A stretch of 54,598 bases of DNA from Bacteroidota bacterium (GTDB lineage: Bacteria > Bacteroidota > Bacteroidia > B-17B0 > Aurantibacillaceae). The stretch's first letter is position 1, and the number at the start of each line of letters is the position of its first letter. This document shows, piece by piece, positions 18,295 through 25,830 of this stretch. The notes under the pieces were generated by a model. That model was not told the DNA's origin, did no database searches, and worked only from the letters and a program-made list of their open reading frames with translations. A program made the translations under genes and the position numbers. Where the stretch lies: positions 1-54,598 of the forward strand of contig JAUXSA010000090.1 of NCBI GenBank assembly GCA_030681615.1. Reading direction: 5' to 3'.

Positions 18295-19264
18295 GATAGT
18301 CTTGTTTAGTTTATGTTCTGTGTTATTGCTGTTTTCGGCTTCCTGCCGGAAGTCGGAGATAGCAATAAAACCATTAGACCGAGGCGACGTAATTACAGCT
18401 TCGGTTGACATGAATACAGATTATAAACAACAAATATTTTTCTCTTTATCAGAAAACGTAATAATTTCAACCAATGTAAAAACCATTTGGGATATTGGTT
18501 TTGAATGTAGTTCATCTGGTTTTCATCTCAAAATAAATACCGCTAAAGCAATGAGTGTTTACAATACAAACCAAACTGCATTTACAGCAGTTAGCGACAC
18601 CATCGGTTTAAGTTCAAACAGGAAATACGATTCTCCAACAGGTAATTTAGATAGTATGGCCTTTGGTAATTGGCAAATCAATATGCCTGTTTACATAGTT
18701 GATCGTGGATATAACGAGGCCGGAACACAGTTAGGATATAAAAAAATACAAATCCTTTCTGTAACAGCTACAGTTTACAATGTAAAAATATCAAATGTAA
18801 ATGGAAGTAACGAGGTAATAGTTACAGTACCGAAAAACACAAATCTGAATTATGTTTATTTTTCTTTCAATTCTAATACGGTTGTAAATGTTGAACCTGA
18901 TAAAGAAACCTACGACTTGTTATTTTCGCAGTACACACACATTTATAGTAATCCGTTTTCAGTCTATTTAGTAATGGGTGTGTTAATTAATCCAAATAAA
19001 GTAAAAATTGCTACTGTGTTTGACAAGCCTTTCAACGAAATTACGGTAAATGATACAACCTCACATCCCTTCGGCACGTTTCATAATACGATTGGATACT
19101 ATTGGAAGACTTATAGCTTTCAAAGTTCGTCATATGTAATTAATTCGAATATGAGTTATATTATTAAGGATGTAAAAGGGTTTTACTACAAACTACACTT
19201 TATAGATTTTTATAATTCGGTTGGTGTGAAAGGTTACCCTAAATTTGAATTTAGGAAACTATAA
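18278..19264 (+). CDS. HmuY-like haem-binding lipoprotein
   Basis: 328 residues. The lipobox LLLFSASC puts the acylated Cys at about 23, so this is an outer-membrane lipoprotein. The body has the HmuY pattern seen in the first operon gene: 'IWDIGFECSSSGFHLKIN' and 'YDLLFSQYTHIYSNPFSVYLVMGVLINPNKVKIATV'. Its start overlaps the receptor gene by 17 bp, implying translational coupling and partnership with the receptor. It would take haem from carriers and hand it to the receptor. The operon thus carries both a T9SS-exported and a lipid-anchored HmuY-like protein. Confidence 0.82.
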   Translation: MHLKSKIVLFSLCSVLLLFSASCRKSEIAIKPLDRGDVITASVDMNTDYKQQIFFSLSENVIISTNVKTIWDIGFECSSSGFHLKINTAKAMSVYNTNQTAFTAVSDTIGLSSNRKYDSPTGNLDSMAFGNWQINMPVYIVDRGYNEAGTQLGYKKIQILSVTATVYNVKISNVNGSNEVIVTVPKNTNLNYVYFSFNSNTVVNVEPDKETYDLLFSQYTHIYSNPFSVYLVMGVLINPNKVKIATVFDKPFNEITVNDTTSHPFGTFHNTIGYYWKTYSFQSSSYVINSNMSYIIKDVKGFYYKLHFIDFYNSVGVKGYPKFEFRKL

Positions 19265-19290
19265 ATAGCTTACTCTAAAGTTAAATAGTA

Positions 19291-19336
19291 AAGCCGTCAC
19301 CCGTTCGATAAACTCAGGGACCGGGCTGCTTTTTTA
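19291..19336 (+). terminator. Probable terminator of the haem operon within a dispersed repeat
   Basis: AGCC...GTC..CC pairs with GG.GAC..GGCT across a loop and is followed by GCTTTTTTAT. The core CGTTCGATAAACTCAGGG is a variant of the CTGAG..TCGAA repeats frequent in Bacteroidota. Confidence 0.45.
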
Positions 19337-19411
19337 TAAGCTCTGCCATTATTACATATGTTCTACTTTGGTATAATAATTGAAGCCACTAAATGAAAGG
19401 AGGTGTTTAAA

Positions 19412-19546
19412 TTGAGTAAGAAACCAAATCACAATGCGGATATAAGTAACCCGAACAAAGGAACAAAGGGAACTAATACCACATACGACAAAAACCAAGG
19501 GAATCGCGGGACGCAGATTCAACAGAATCAAAAAGGTAAAAAGTAA
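19412..19546 (+). CDS. 44-aa conserved-looking small basic protein with TTG start
   Basis: Translated from TTG at 19412: SKKPNHNADISNPNKGTKGT then NTTYDKNQGNRGTQIQQNQK, rich in Asn, Lys, Gly and Gln. The start is fixed by a strong Shine-Dalgarno AAGGAGGTG at 19397-19405, which is unusual in Bacteroidota. A terminator follows directly, so this is a single-gene transcription unit. I recall similar Asn/Gly/Lys-rich small proteins in many bacteria with no known role. It is likely soluble and disordered. Confidence 0.7.
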   Translation: MSKKPNHNADISNPNKGTKGTNTTYDKNQGNRGTQIQQNQKGKK

Positions 19547-19552
19547 TTTATG

Positions 19553-19582
19553 AAAAGCCACTCGGAACGTGTGGCTTTTTTA
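19553..19582 (+). terminator. Rho-independent terminator of the 44-aa gene
   Basis: AAAAGCCAC (19553-19561) pairs with GTGGCTTTT (19571-19579) with a 9-nt loop and runs into TTTT. Confidence 0.85.
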
Positions 19583-19728
19583 ATTATATTTATACTTGCA
19601 AACGAAAACAAACATTTAAAAATAGATAAGTGGCGCCAGTCCGCAAGTTAGCGGCAATGCAGAGAGAAATACGATTACTCTTCATGATTTGAATGGATAG
19701 TTAAATAAACTTAAGGGAAATATTCTTT

Positions 19729-21519
19729 ATGCATAAGGATTCAGACAGTAAGTGCGGTCAAGTTGGACTTAGGAATTCCGGAATAGAAATTCTTGGAGAA
19801 CTCCCATGGGGTTCTCACTTTTGTAATTTTTTCGATAATAAAGAGGACTTACTGCAATTAATTATACCCTATTTCAAGGCGGGATTAATAAATAATGAAT
19901 TTTGTCTCTGGATAACATCAGATCCTATAACTGTAGAAATAGCTTACGAAGAATTACGAAAGGAAATTCACGATTTTGATAAATATGAAAAAAAGGAGCA
20001 AATCACAATACTTTCCCACACAGATTGGTATTTGCAAGACAAAACGTTCGTACCTGATATTGTTGTCAACGGCTGGTATCAAAAGCTAGAAAAATCATTG
20101 AATAAGGGATTTGATGGAATGCGTGTAAGCGGTAACGAAGCATGGTTGGACCGCGAGGTTTGGAAGAATTTCATAGACTATGAGCGAAACCTGAATAACA
20201 GCCTCACAGGTAAACGCATGATTGTTCTTTGTACATATCCCCTTGACAAATGTGATGCGCAAGCTGTATTTGACGTATCACAGGTACACGAGATTGCGGT
20301 GACAAAAAGAAAAGGCGATTGGGAAATTATCGAAGTGCCGGCAATAAAAAAAACAAAATCACAACTGGCCAGTGATAAAAAGGAACTGGAAGATAAAGTA
20401 GCAGAACGCACGAAGGAGCTGACTGTTATCAATACAAAATTGATAACAGAGATTGAACAGCACAAAATCACTCAAGATATGCTGCTAAAAACTGAAGCCA
20501 AACTCCGTACAGTATTTGACGCTACGGATACGGCTTATATATTACTTGAAGCTGACTTGTCAATTCTTCTTTTTAACCATCGCGCAGCCGATTTTACCCA
20601 AAAAGTATTTTATTGGAATCTGAAAACAGGAGATAATATTTATGATTTTCTTACAGCAGACAGGAAAGTTCTTTTTGCAGACAGAGTGCTGAGAGCTCTT
20701 AAAGGAGAGCAAATCAGCTATGAAACCAATTATGTATTGAAAAATGAATCCTCGTTATGGTATGATGTGAGACTCTTTCCTATTCTAAAAGACGATAAGG
20801 GTATTTTTGGTCTGGTACTTGCATTAACCGATATCACTGAAAGAAAATTGTTGGAAATTCAGCTTGAAAGAGAAAGAATAGAAAAGCAGCAGGAGATAAC
20901 TGATGCTGTTATTACTGCAGAAGAAAACGAACGGCAGGAAATTGGCCGTGAATTACACGATAATATCCAACAAATATTGGTTGGCGCCCGGATGTTTATT
21001 TCTATGATTAAAAAAGAGGACATTTCGGAATCACGTTATTCAAATCTGGAGCAAACTAATCAATTGATTTTGTCTGCAATTACTGAGATCAGAAATTTGT
21101 CTCATTCCATGATCTCTCCGTTTATGGAATCAACTACCCTTAAGGAGGCCATCGAAAAAGTAGTCTTTAACATAACAAGTGCTAGCGGAATAAAAATTAA
21201 AATGGAAGTTACTGGGCTTGATATCGAGAAGCTATCTGAAAAACTCCGACTAACAACCTATCGTATTATCCAAGAGCAGTTCAATAATATTCTTAAGTAC
21301 GCAAAAGCATCATCAGTATTGCTGAAAATTGTTCAGGATAATGAGAAACTGACATTGATAATACAGGATGATGGTATAGGTTTTGACGCGTCAAAAAAAA
21401 CAACAGGTATCGGGCTGATGAATATCAAAACAAGGGCTTCTCTTTTTAATGGTGAAGTTAGAATTCGTTCTTCAATTGGACAGGGCTTTGAGTTATCTGT
21501 TACAATGAAACTTAAATAA
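19729..21519 (+). CDS. MEDS-PAS sensor histidine kinase (HisKA_3 type), carried as a cassette
   Basis: 596 residues. The N-terminal MEDS domain (about 15-200: LGELPWGSHFCNFFDNKEDLLQLIIPYFKAGL...) is a P-loop-like sensory module first noted in DcmR-type regulators. A coiled-coil linker leads to a PAS domain (about 255-385). The HisKA_3 dimerisation helix has the phospho-His in EIGRELHDNIQQ (about 404), and the HATPase has the N box (EQFNNILKYAKA), DDGIGFD and GIGLMNIKTR. There is no membrane segment, so it is a cytoplasmic sensor. A response regulator would be expected to be of NarL type and is not adjacent. The gene lies between matched cassette ends at 19647 and 21659-21668, so it appears to be an unusually large cassette. 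Confidence 0.85.
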   Translation: MHKDSDSKCGQVGLRNSGIEILGELPWGSHFCNFFDNKEDLLQLIIPYFKAGLINNEFCLWITSDPITVEIAYEELRKEIHDFDKYEKKEQITILSHTDWYLQDKTFVPDIVVNGWYQKLEKSLNKGFDGMRVSGNEAWLDREVWKNFIDYERNLNNSLTGKRMIVLCTYPLDKCDAQAVFDVSQVHEIAVTKRKGDWEIIEVPAIKKTKSQLASDKKELEDKVAERTKELTVINTKLITEIEQHKITQDMLLKTEAKLRTVFDATDTAYILLEADLSILLFNHRAADFTQKVFYWNLKTGDNIYDFLTADRKVLFADRVLRALKGEQISYETNYVLKNESSLWYDVRLFPILKDDKGIFGLVLALTDITERKLLEIQLERERIEKQQEITDAVITAEENERQEIGRELHDNIQQILVGARMFISMIKKEDISESRYSNLEQTNQLILSAITEIRNLSHSMISPFMESTTLKEAIEKVVFNITSASGIKIKMEVTGLDIEKLSEKLRLTTYRIIQEQFNNILKYAKASSVLLKIVQDNEKLTLIIQDDGIGFDASKKTTGIGLMNIKTRASLFNGEVRIRSSIGQGFELSVTMKLK

Positions 21520-21658
21520 TTTTCTCTGCTGCTTATTGTCTTCTGCTTTTCGTTCCTTCAAAACAATAAATTTCGAATCATTTAAAATCTTTCAACAACC
21601 AAAATAAACCAAATTTAGTGTAACATGACTCATTTAAGTATTGTGCGACAGAAGCACA

Positions 21659-21843
21659 TGCCGCTAACAACAAGCAAAAGTAAGCGGGCGGACTCGGTCA
21701 TCGTTCGCGCGCAAGACCAAGGCCGCTTCGCGAAAATAGTTTGCGGCTCACTAATAAAGTAAGTATCTTTAAAATACCTTTTGTGGGTTAAGACAGGGGA
21801 AGCTTCGATAGGCCCGCCTACTTTTGCTTGCAAAACGTTAGGT
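21659..21843 (+). other. attC-like site 1, with embedded promoter
   Basis: R''-type box TGCCGCTAAC (21659-21668) then AACAAGCAAAAGTAAGCGGGC on the left; GCCCGCCTACTTTTGCTTGC and AAAACGTTAGGT (R' GTTAGGT, 21837-21843) on the right. The arms form an imperfect hairpin with unpaired bases near the ends, as in attC. The loop contains a promoter (TTTG 21740-21743, TATCTTTA 21764-21771). The rest of the gap 21520-21892 holds no gene. Confidence 0.75.
21740..21771 (+). promoter_or_regulatory. Bacteroidota promoter inside attC-like site 1
   Basis: TTTG (21740-21743), 20-nt spacer, TATCTTTA (21764-21771). It points at the cassette gene starting at 21893. The spacer core CACTAATAAAG is shared with site 5. 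Confidence 0.55.
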
Positions 21844-21892
21844 GCAAGTGGCGGACTGACATTCCGTAAGACAAACAGACAACAATAATTCC

Positions 21893-22423
21893 ATGAACAA
21901 ACCAAAGACCTTCAGGACACAAATAAGCGAATGGTTTGACAGGGACAAATGCCTATTCAGCAGCCTGACAATTTTCACCGGACTTTTCTTTTTTTATCAC
22001 CAGTTTACACGCGACACATTAAAATCTGACAAAGACTTGCTTCAATTAAAAGGTATTGTCAAAGACTATTCCTTTGCCGACAAACAAGGCGGTCGAGGAA
22101 TGACACACGAATATTACATCTGGCTTGACGGCTATAAAAACGCCTTTCAAATCCCAGCGGACTATTTAGGTTATTTTAAGAAGGAGGAGTTTGAAACTCA
22201 AGTGCGAAAAGGTGACTCATTGTCGCTAACAATTCCGCGACAAAAAATGATCAAACTAAATGACAGTAACGACGACATTTATGTAATGAGTCTTGACAAA
22301 CATAATTACAACTATCTTGACAAAGTAAAGACTATGGAAAATGAAAATAGCGGTTTCGACATTTACGCTGGAATCTTCTTCCTTGTTATCGGAATCGCGT
22401 TCTATTTTTTCAAACGGTGGTAA
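21893..22423 (+). CDS. Cassette-borne membrane protein of unknown function
   Basis: 176 residues. A hydrophobic segment near 22-38 (LFSSLTIFTGLFFFYHQF) and another at the C-terminus (IYAGIFFLVIGIAFYFFKRW) flank a polar domain (50-150) with mixed strands (LKGIVKDYSFADKQGGRGMTHEYYIWLDG). The topology suggests both termini face the same side. It is alone in its cassette, which begins GTTAGGTG at 21837 and ends CACCTAAC at 22465-22472. No family is recognised. Confidence 0.7.
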   Translation: MNKPKTFRTQISEWFDRDKCLFSSLTIFTGLFFFYHQFTRDTLKSDKDLLQLKGIVKDYSFADKQGGRGMTHEYYIWLDGYKNAFQIPADYLGYFKKEEFETQVRKGDSLSLTIPRQKMIKLNDSNDDIYVMSLDKHNYNYLDKVKTMENENSGFDIYAGIFFLVIGIAFYFFKRW

Positions 22424-22464
22424 GCAGACACTTAAGCGAGACGCACCTGTGTGCCGCCACCAGA

Positions 22465-22558
22465 CACCTAACACCAAGCAAGCGACCATTTTTTGCGGGT
22501 TAGCACTCAAATGTGTAACTTGACAAAGCAAAAAACTGCAAGTAGCTGCAAAACGTTA
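22465..22558 (+). other. attC-like site 2, interrupted at its R' box by the transposon
   Basis: R''-type box CACCTAAC (22465-22472), then ACCAAGCAAGCG, and on the right CTGCAAAACGTTA ending at 22558 where the transposon's inverted repeat begins. The missing end, GTTAGTGGTA, is found across the transposon at 49698-49707. Confidence 0.7.
22551..22558. repeat. Left 8-bp target-site duplication
   Basis: AAACGTTA directly outside the left inverted repeat; the identical copy is at 49694-49701. Confidence 0.8.
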
Positions 22559-22700
22559 GGCGCTTCCCCGTATTTAGGGTTTTTAACGATCTAACTTAAA
22601 CCATACCCTGGTTTAGGGTTTTACTATATGTAAATATACTTAATTCTTCAAGGCTTCCAGAGCCTGGATTAGGGTGCTACTTTTTTATGGTTTAGGGTTT
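22559..22700 (+). repeat. Left terminal inverted repeat of the 27-kb transposon
   Basis: Starts GGCGCTTCCCCGTATTTAGG. Contains four TTTAGGG or ATTAGGG motifs (22573, 22612, about 22669, 22691), probably repeated transposase-binding sites. About 10 mismatches and one indel against the right repeat. Confidence 0.85.
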
Positions 22701-22848
22701 AAGTATCAAGATATAATTGATTTTACCCGCTCCCAATTATTTTTGATTCCCCAAAGTGCTATGAACAATAGCAAGACTAATAACTTTTAATACCTACTTT
22801 TAATTTATAGAATAAAAGTTGTTAAATTGTAATATAAAATAAGAAATC

Positions 22849-23193
22849 ATGATTAATATAGAAAAATTTAAAAAAGCAAAAGAGATATTTTCTGACATGA
22901 AAAAATCAGATTGCATAGGTAAATTTAACGAGTCCACTAATTTTGATGATTCGGCAAATGTGTTAAGTGAGTTTTATACAAATAATTTTTCAGTCTTTTT
23001 TTTAAAAGATAATGATTTCAGATTTTATATAACAGAGGATATTAAAGAAATTCAAAATAGGGCAGAAATGATGGAGTATGGAGAGATTGAATTTGATTTT
23101 GTTAAAACTAGAATTAATTCACTCTTGGACTTATTTCAGACTTTAATTGAAGATACGGAAAATGAACTTAAAAAAGAATTAGTTGCAAGCTAA
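22849..23193 (+). CDS. Hypothetical 114-aa protein
   Basis: First gene inside the left end of the transposon. It is acidic and mostly helical in appearance (MINIEKFKKAKEIFSDMKKS; C-terminal LLDLFQTLIEDTENELKKEL). No signal peptide or membrane segment. It converges with the AlkB-like gene, only 3 bp between stops. I recognise no family; the small acidic helical character would suit an immunity or anti-repressor type protein, but that is speculation. Confidence 0.6.
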   Translation: MINIEKFKKAKEIFSDMKKSDCIGKFNESTNFDDSANVLSEFYTNNFSVFFLKDNDFRFYITEDIKEIQNRAEMMEYGEIEFDFVKTRINSLLDLFQTLIEDTENELKKELVAS

Positions 23194-23196
23194 TTC

Positions 23197-23832
23197 CTAA
23201 AGGATTACTCTAAAAGTTAAATTTATTCGACCTTCAGAAACATTTTTTTCTTTTGGAACTTGGTGTTGCCAATTATGTTGCAAAGCGCCAGCCATTACTA
23301 ATAGGCTTCCGTGATGTAAAAGTATATCGATTACCTCTTTAGTTTTTAAATGCCTAATTTGAAATTTTCTTGTTGCTCCAAAATTTACTGACCCAATTAC
23401 TGGATTAATACCAAGTTCTTTTTCGTTATCCTGATGCCATGAAATCCAATCATTACCGGTCCTGTATCTATTTAGTAGAACACTATTAAAACTAACCTTT
23501 CCAATTTCATTAATTTTATTCCGTATTTCTAAAAGTTCGGGCGTCCATGAATGAGGGTTTAATTTAATTCCAGAAAATTTATAGCTTTTTTCTGCATCTC
23601 CATACCAAGCAGTAAGCCTTGGTAAAAAAACACTTTTTCCATACATATTCATTTTTTCCTGATTCCAAATTATATTATCACACATTGAAGAATAATAATT
23701 ATCGCTATCAAGCTGTTCAAAATAATTGGGATAATAAATAAACTCGCCGCCTTCTATTTTATTAAATCCTATTTTCGCAATAGTTTTTATCTTTTGCGGC
23801 TCAATTGGATTGCCAAATAAATCTTGTTCCAT
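23197..23832 (-). CDS. alkB: AlkB-like 2-oxoglutarate/Fe(II) dioxygenase
   Basis: 211 residues. It removes alkyl groups from DNA or RNA bases by oxidative demethylation. The iron ligands are visible as WHQDNE (HxD, about 130-132) and HNWQHQVPK (distal His), and the 2-oxoglutarate arginine in RINLTFR at the C-terminus. NRYRTGNDWISWHQDNEKEL closely follows the ALKBH2/3-type arrangement. With the methyltransferase-like gene upstream it may form a two-gene unit (27 bp gap). Inside a defence-bearing transposon it might repair or modify nucleic acid. Confidence 0.85.
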   Translation of the reverse strand: MEQDLFGNPIEPQKIKTIAKIGFNKIEGGEFIYYPNYFEQLDSDNYYSSMCDNIIWNQEKMNMYGKSVFLPRLTAWYGDAEKSYKFSGIKLNPHSWTPELLEIRNKINEIGKVSFNSVLLNRYRTGNDWISWHQDNEKELGINPVIGSVNFGATRKFQIRHLKTKEVIDILLHHGSLLVMAGALQHNWQHQVPKEKNVSEGRINLTFRVIL

Positions 23833-23859
23833 TTCTTTACAATATTAAATAGTGAAGAA

Positions 23860-24711
23860 TTATTCAAAATTACAATAAAATACCCTTATATACATTTTAA
23901 TACCAAAATCCTTTCTCCAACGCTGAATTTTAATATCATATGCTAATCCCTCCATCCTATAAGAGTTGCAGGCAATTGGCATGTTATCGAAAAAACCGCG
24001 AAATTGTTCCATTCTTGCCAAAACAAGATGATTATATGTACCTGTACATATAAAATAATTTAATCCTTTCTGGGTATTTTGAATTTTTGTGGCCAATTCC
24101 GTGAGATCAACAGTACTAATATCCAAAATATTTGAAAATAAGTGAATTTTAATATTCGCGTCTTCAGTTTTTAAATCACTATCGATAATATCATTCATTA
24201 GTTTCTTTACAGGCTTTATTTCTGTAATTTGAGCCTTGTGATCTATAAAATGATTAAGATGAAGTATTCCTCGCATTAAAGCTAATTCTGAAGGTTCAAT
24301 AAGAGCAATAGTTTTAATATTATAATTTAATTTATTCTGTATGATATAATTATAAAACAAAGTAGTAGCTAAAGCCTGACCGCAACCATAGTCTATAATT
24401 TCGATATCAGAGTTATCTGGGATCTGATTAGTAATAGCAGAAAAACAACGTTGTAACTTATGAAAATGTATTCCTGCATAGCAAGCAATATACTTTTCTA
24501 ATGTTAATGCTTCATCAATTACAATAACACCATTTCCTAATGCTCCAAACATAGCGCCGAAATTATTATGTAGAGAAGAGGTAGAATCCACATTATATTC
24601 ATAAATCTTCCAAAAATCGAGGTCTATTGTTAATTCTTTTGAAATATCTTCAGAGTATTTGGTGCCACTTTCTTGAAGCGCGCGCCTGGCATCTTTATTT
24701 TGATCTAGCAT
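23860..24711 (-). CDS. Methyltransferase-like protein
   Basis: 283 residues. A class I SAM-binding motif is present (IEIIDYGCGQALATTLFYNY, about 98-117), followed by an acidic strand-end (TIALIEPSELAL) typical of motif II. The later KIHLFSNILDI and YFICTGTYNHLVL segments fit the remaining Rossmann strands. No target-recognition domain or NPPY motif is seen, so the substrate is unknown. It is divergent from the small gene at 24877 and shares that promoter region with palindromic repeats. Confidence 0.6.
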   Translation of the reverse strand: MLDQNKDARRALQESGTKYSEDISKELTIDLDFWKIYEYNVDSTSSLHNNFGAMFGALGNGVIVIDEALTLEKYIACYAGIHFHKLQRCFSAITNQIPDNSDIEIIDYGCGQALATTLFYNYIIQNKLNYNIKTIALIEPSELALMRGILHLNHFIDHKAQITEIKPVKKLMNDIIDSDLKTEDANIKIHLFSNILDISTVDLTELATKIQNTQKGLNYFICTGTYNHLVLARMEQFRGFFDNMPIACNSYRMEGLAYDIKIQRWRKDFGIKMYIRVFYCNFE

Positions 24712-24757
24712 AATGTTTTGTTATAATTCAAATATATAACAATTAAAATCTAAAAAC

Positions 24758-24818
24758 ACCTACTGGTAGCCGTAGGTAAAATAATTTTAACATATTAAAA
24801 TAGGTAAAATTACCTATT
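24758..24818. promoter_or_regulatory. TAGGTAA palindromes in a divergent promoter region
   Basis: ACCTAC-N8-GTAGGT at 24758-24777 and AATAGGTAA-AA-TTACCTATT at 24799-24818. Nearly the same palindrome occurs twice at 33491-33534, so this is probably an operator for one element-encoded regulator. Confidence 0.6.
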
Positions 24819-24876
24819 GACAGATCAATATAGATTCGATACTATTGAAGTATAAAATCTTTATAAAAATAAAATT

Positions 24877-25173
24877 ATGGAAATTATTATTGCCTATGAT
24901 GTGAATATAAGACAAGGAGAAGTAAAAACACAAATGCTAAACGAAGGATTTTTCGACAATATTATTCGTGACCGAGTTACTTATTATTTACCTGATACAA
25001 CATTATATCATCCAAATTTAGTTAATCCTACAACAGCAAAGAACATTTTCGAACGAATTATAAGAGAACTTAATCAAGATCAAGCGCCTAATAGGGTTAT
25101 TCGAATAAAAAGAGTTATGGCCTTTCAACTTGTAGCTGGTTGGTCACCGTTGCCAGGTGATCCTCATGCCTAA
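24877..25173 (+). CDS. Small protein, possibly Cas2/VapD-like ferredoxin fold
   Basis: 98 residues. The opening MEIIIAYDVN resembles the first strand of Cas2/VapD proteins (xxxYDV/I), followed by a helix, strands and another helix (TTAKNIFERIIRELNQDQ), then IKRVMAFQLVAGWSPLPGD. No Cas genes or repeats accompany it. The match rests on the first strand and overall size, so confidence is low. Its promoter carries TAGGTAA palindromes, hinting at control with the gene at 33592. A hairpin terminator follows. Confidence 0.5.
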   Translation: MEIIIAYDVNIRQGEVKTQMLNEGFFDNIIRDRVTYYLPDTTLYHPNLVNPTTAKNIFERIIRELNQDQAPNRVIRIKRVMAFQLVAGWSPLPGDPHA

Positions 25174-25189
25174 AAGACTTAAGGTATAA

Positions 25190-25220
25190 CCTGATGATGT
25201 TTCATTAGGTACTTTTTTCT
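25190..25220 (+). terminator. Terminator after the small gene
   Basis: CCTGATG (25190-25196) pairs with CATTAGG (25203-25209) with one G-T wobble, followed by TACTTTTTTCTTTTT. Confidence 0.6.
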
Positions 25221-25314
25221 TTTTCGGAAACAGTCTTGGTATATTAATTAAAATTGTCATACTATTAAATAGTCAAGAAAAAGAAATTCCAGCTTATTTT
25301 TAATTTTTCTTTAA

Positions 25315-25809
25315 CTATTTGGATAATAAAGCCATAGAATTCTTTTCAATCAACACGGTCCTTGTTTTTAAAGATGGATTAATCGAATTTATTAAGCCTA
25401 TAATATTATCAATTATGTCATGGCGCCTGGAATATCTTGTAAGTTTCTTGCCATTTAAATTTTCTCCAGGCATATGTGCAACGAAGCAATGAAAAAATTG
25501 ATTGGGTGTCAAATTAAAAAAAATCTGGATCGCTTTTTCAGGTCTGTAGTATCTGCTATTTGGCTTATATGAAATTAAGCCTGATTCGCGAAAGTACTTT
25601 CATTCTTCGGGAAAAGCTTTATGAATAGCTTCATATACGAATGGAAAACATATTCAGGTTATCTCTCCTCTGCCCATTGGAAAAAAAGGTGGCATTTCAT
25701 TGGAACAATAACGATCCATTTCATAATCCCTAAGATTACATTTCTTTAATGATTCGCATAATTTTAATAGGCGCTGTATATGGTATCTTTTAAATTCGGT
25801 TTTGTTCAT
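25315..25809 (-). CDS. ~164-aa paralogue-family protein with two in-frame TGA codons
   Basis: From ATG 25807-25809 to TAG 25315-25317 the frame is continuous apart from TGA at 25654-25656 and 25600-25602. Reading TGA as Trp gives ...GEIT-W-ICFPFVYEAIHKAFPEE-W-KYFRESGLISYKPN...FHCFVAHMPGEN. It aligns with the genes at 29252, 30808 and 31331; the second TGA falls where two of those have TGG. No frameshift or other stop occurs. The function is unknown; the family seems specific to this element. The alternative is a decayed gene. Confidence 0.55.
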
Positions 25810-25830
25810 AGTAATTTTGATTTTAAATTG

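Noticed and set aside
22256-22531. Reverse and forward ORFs over the end of cassette 2
   Set aside because: They overlap the attC-like site and the real cassette gene and have no protein-like features.
22559-22700. TTTAGGG repeats resembling plant telomere sequence
   Set aside because: Irregular spacing and perfect mirroring at 49553-49693 show they are part of transposon inverted repeats.
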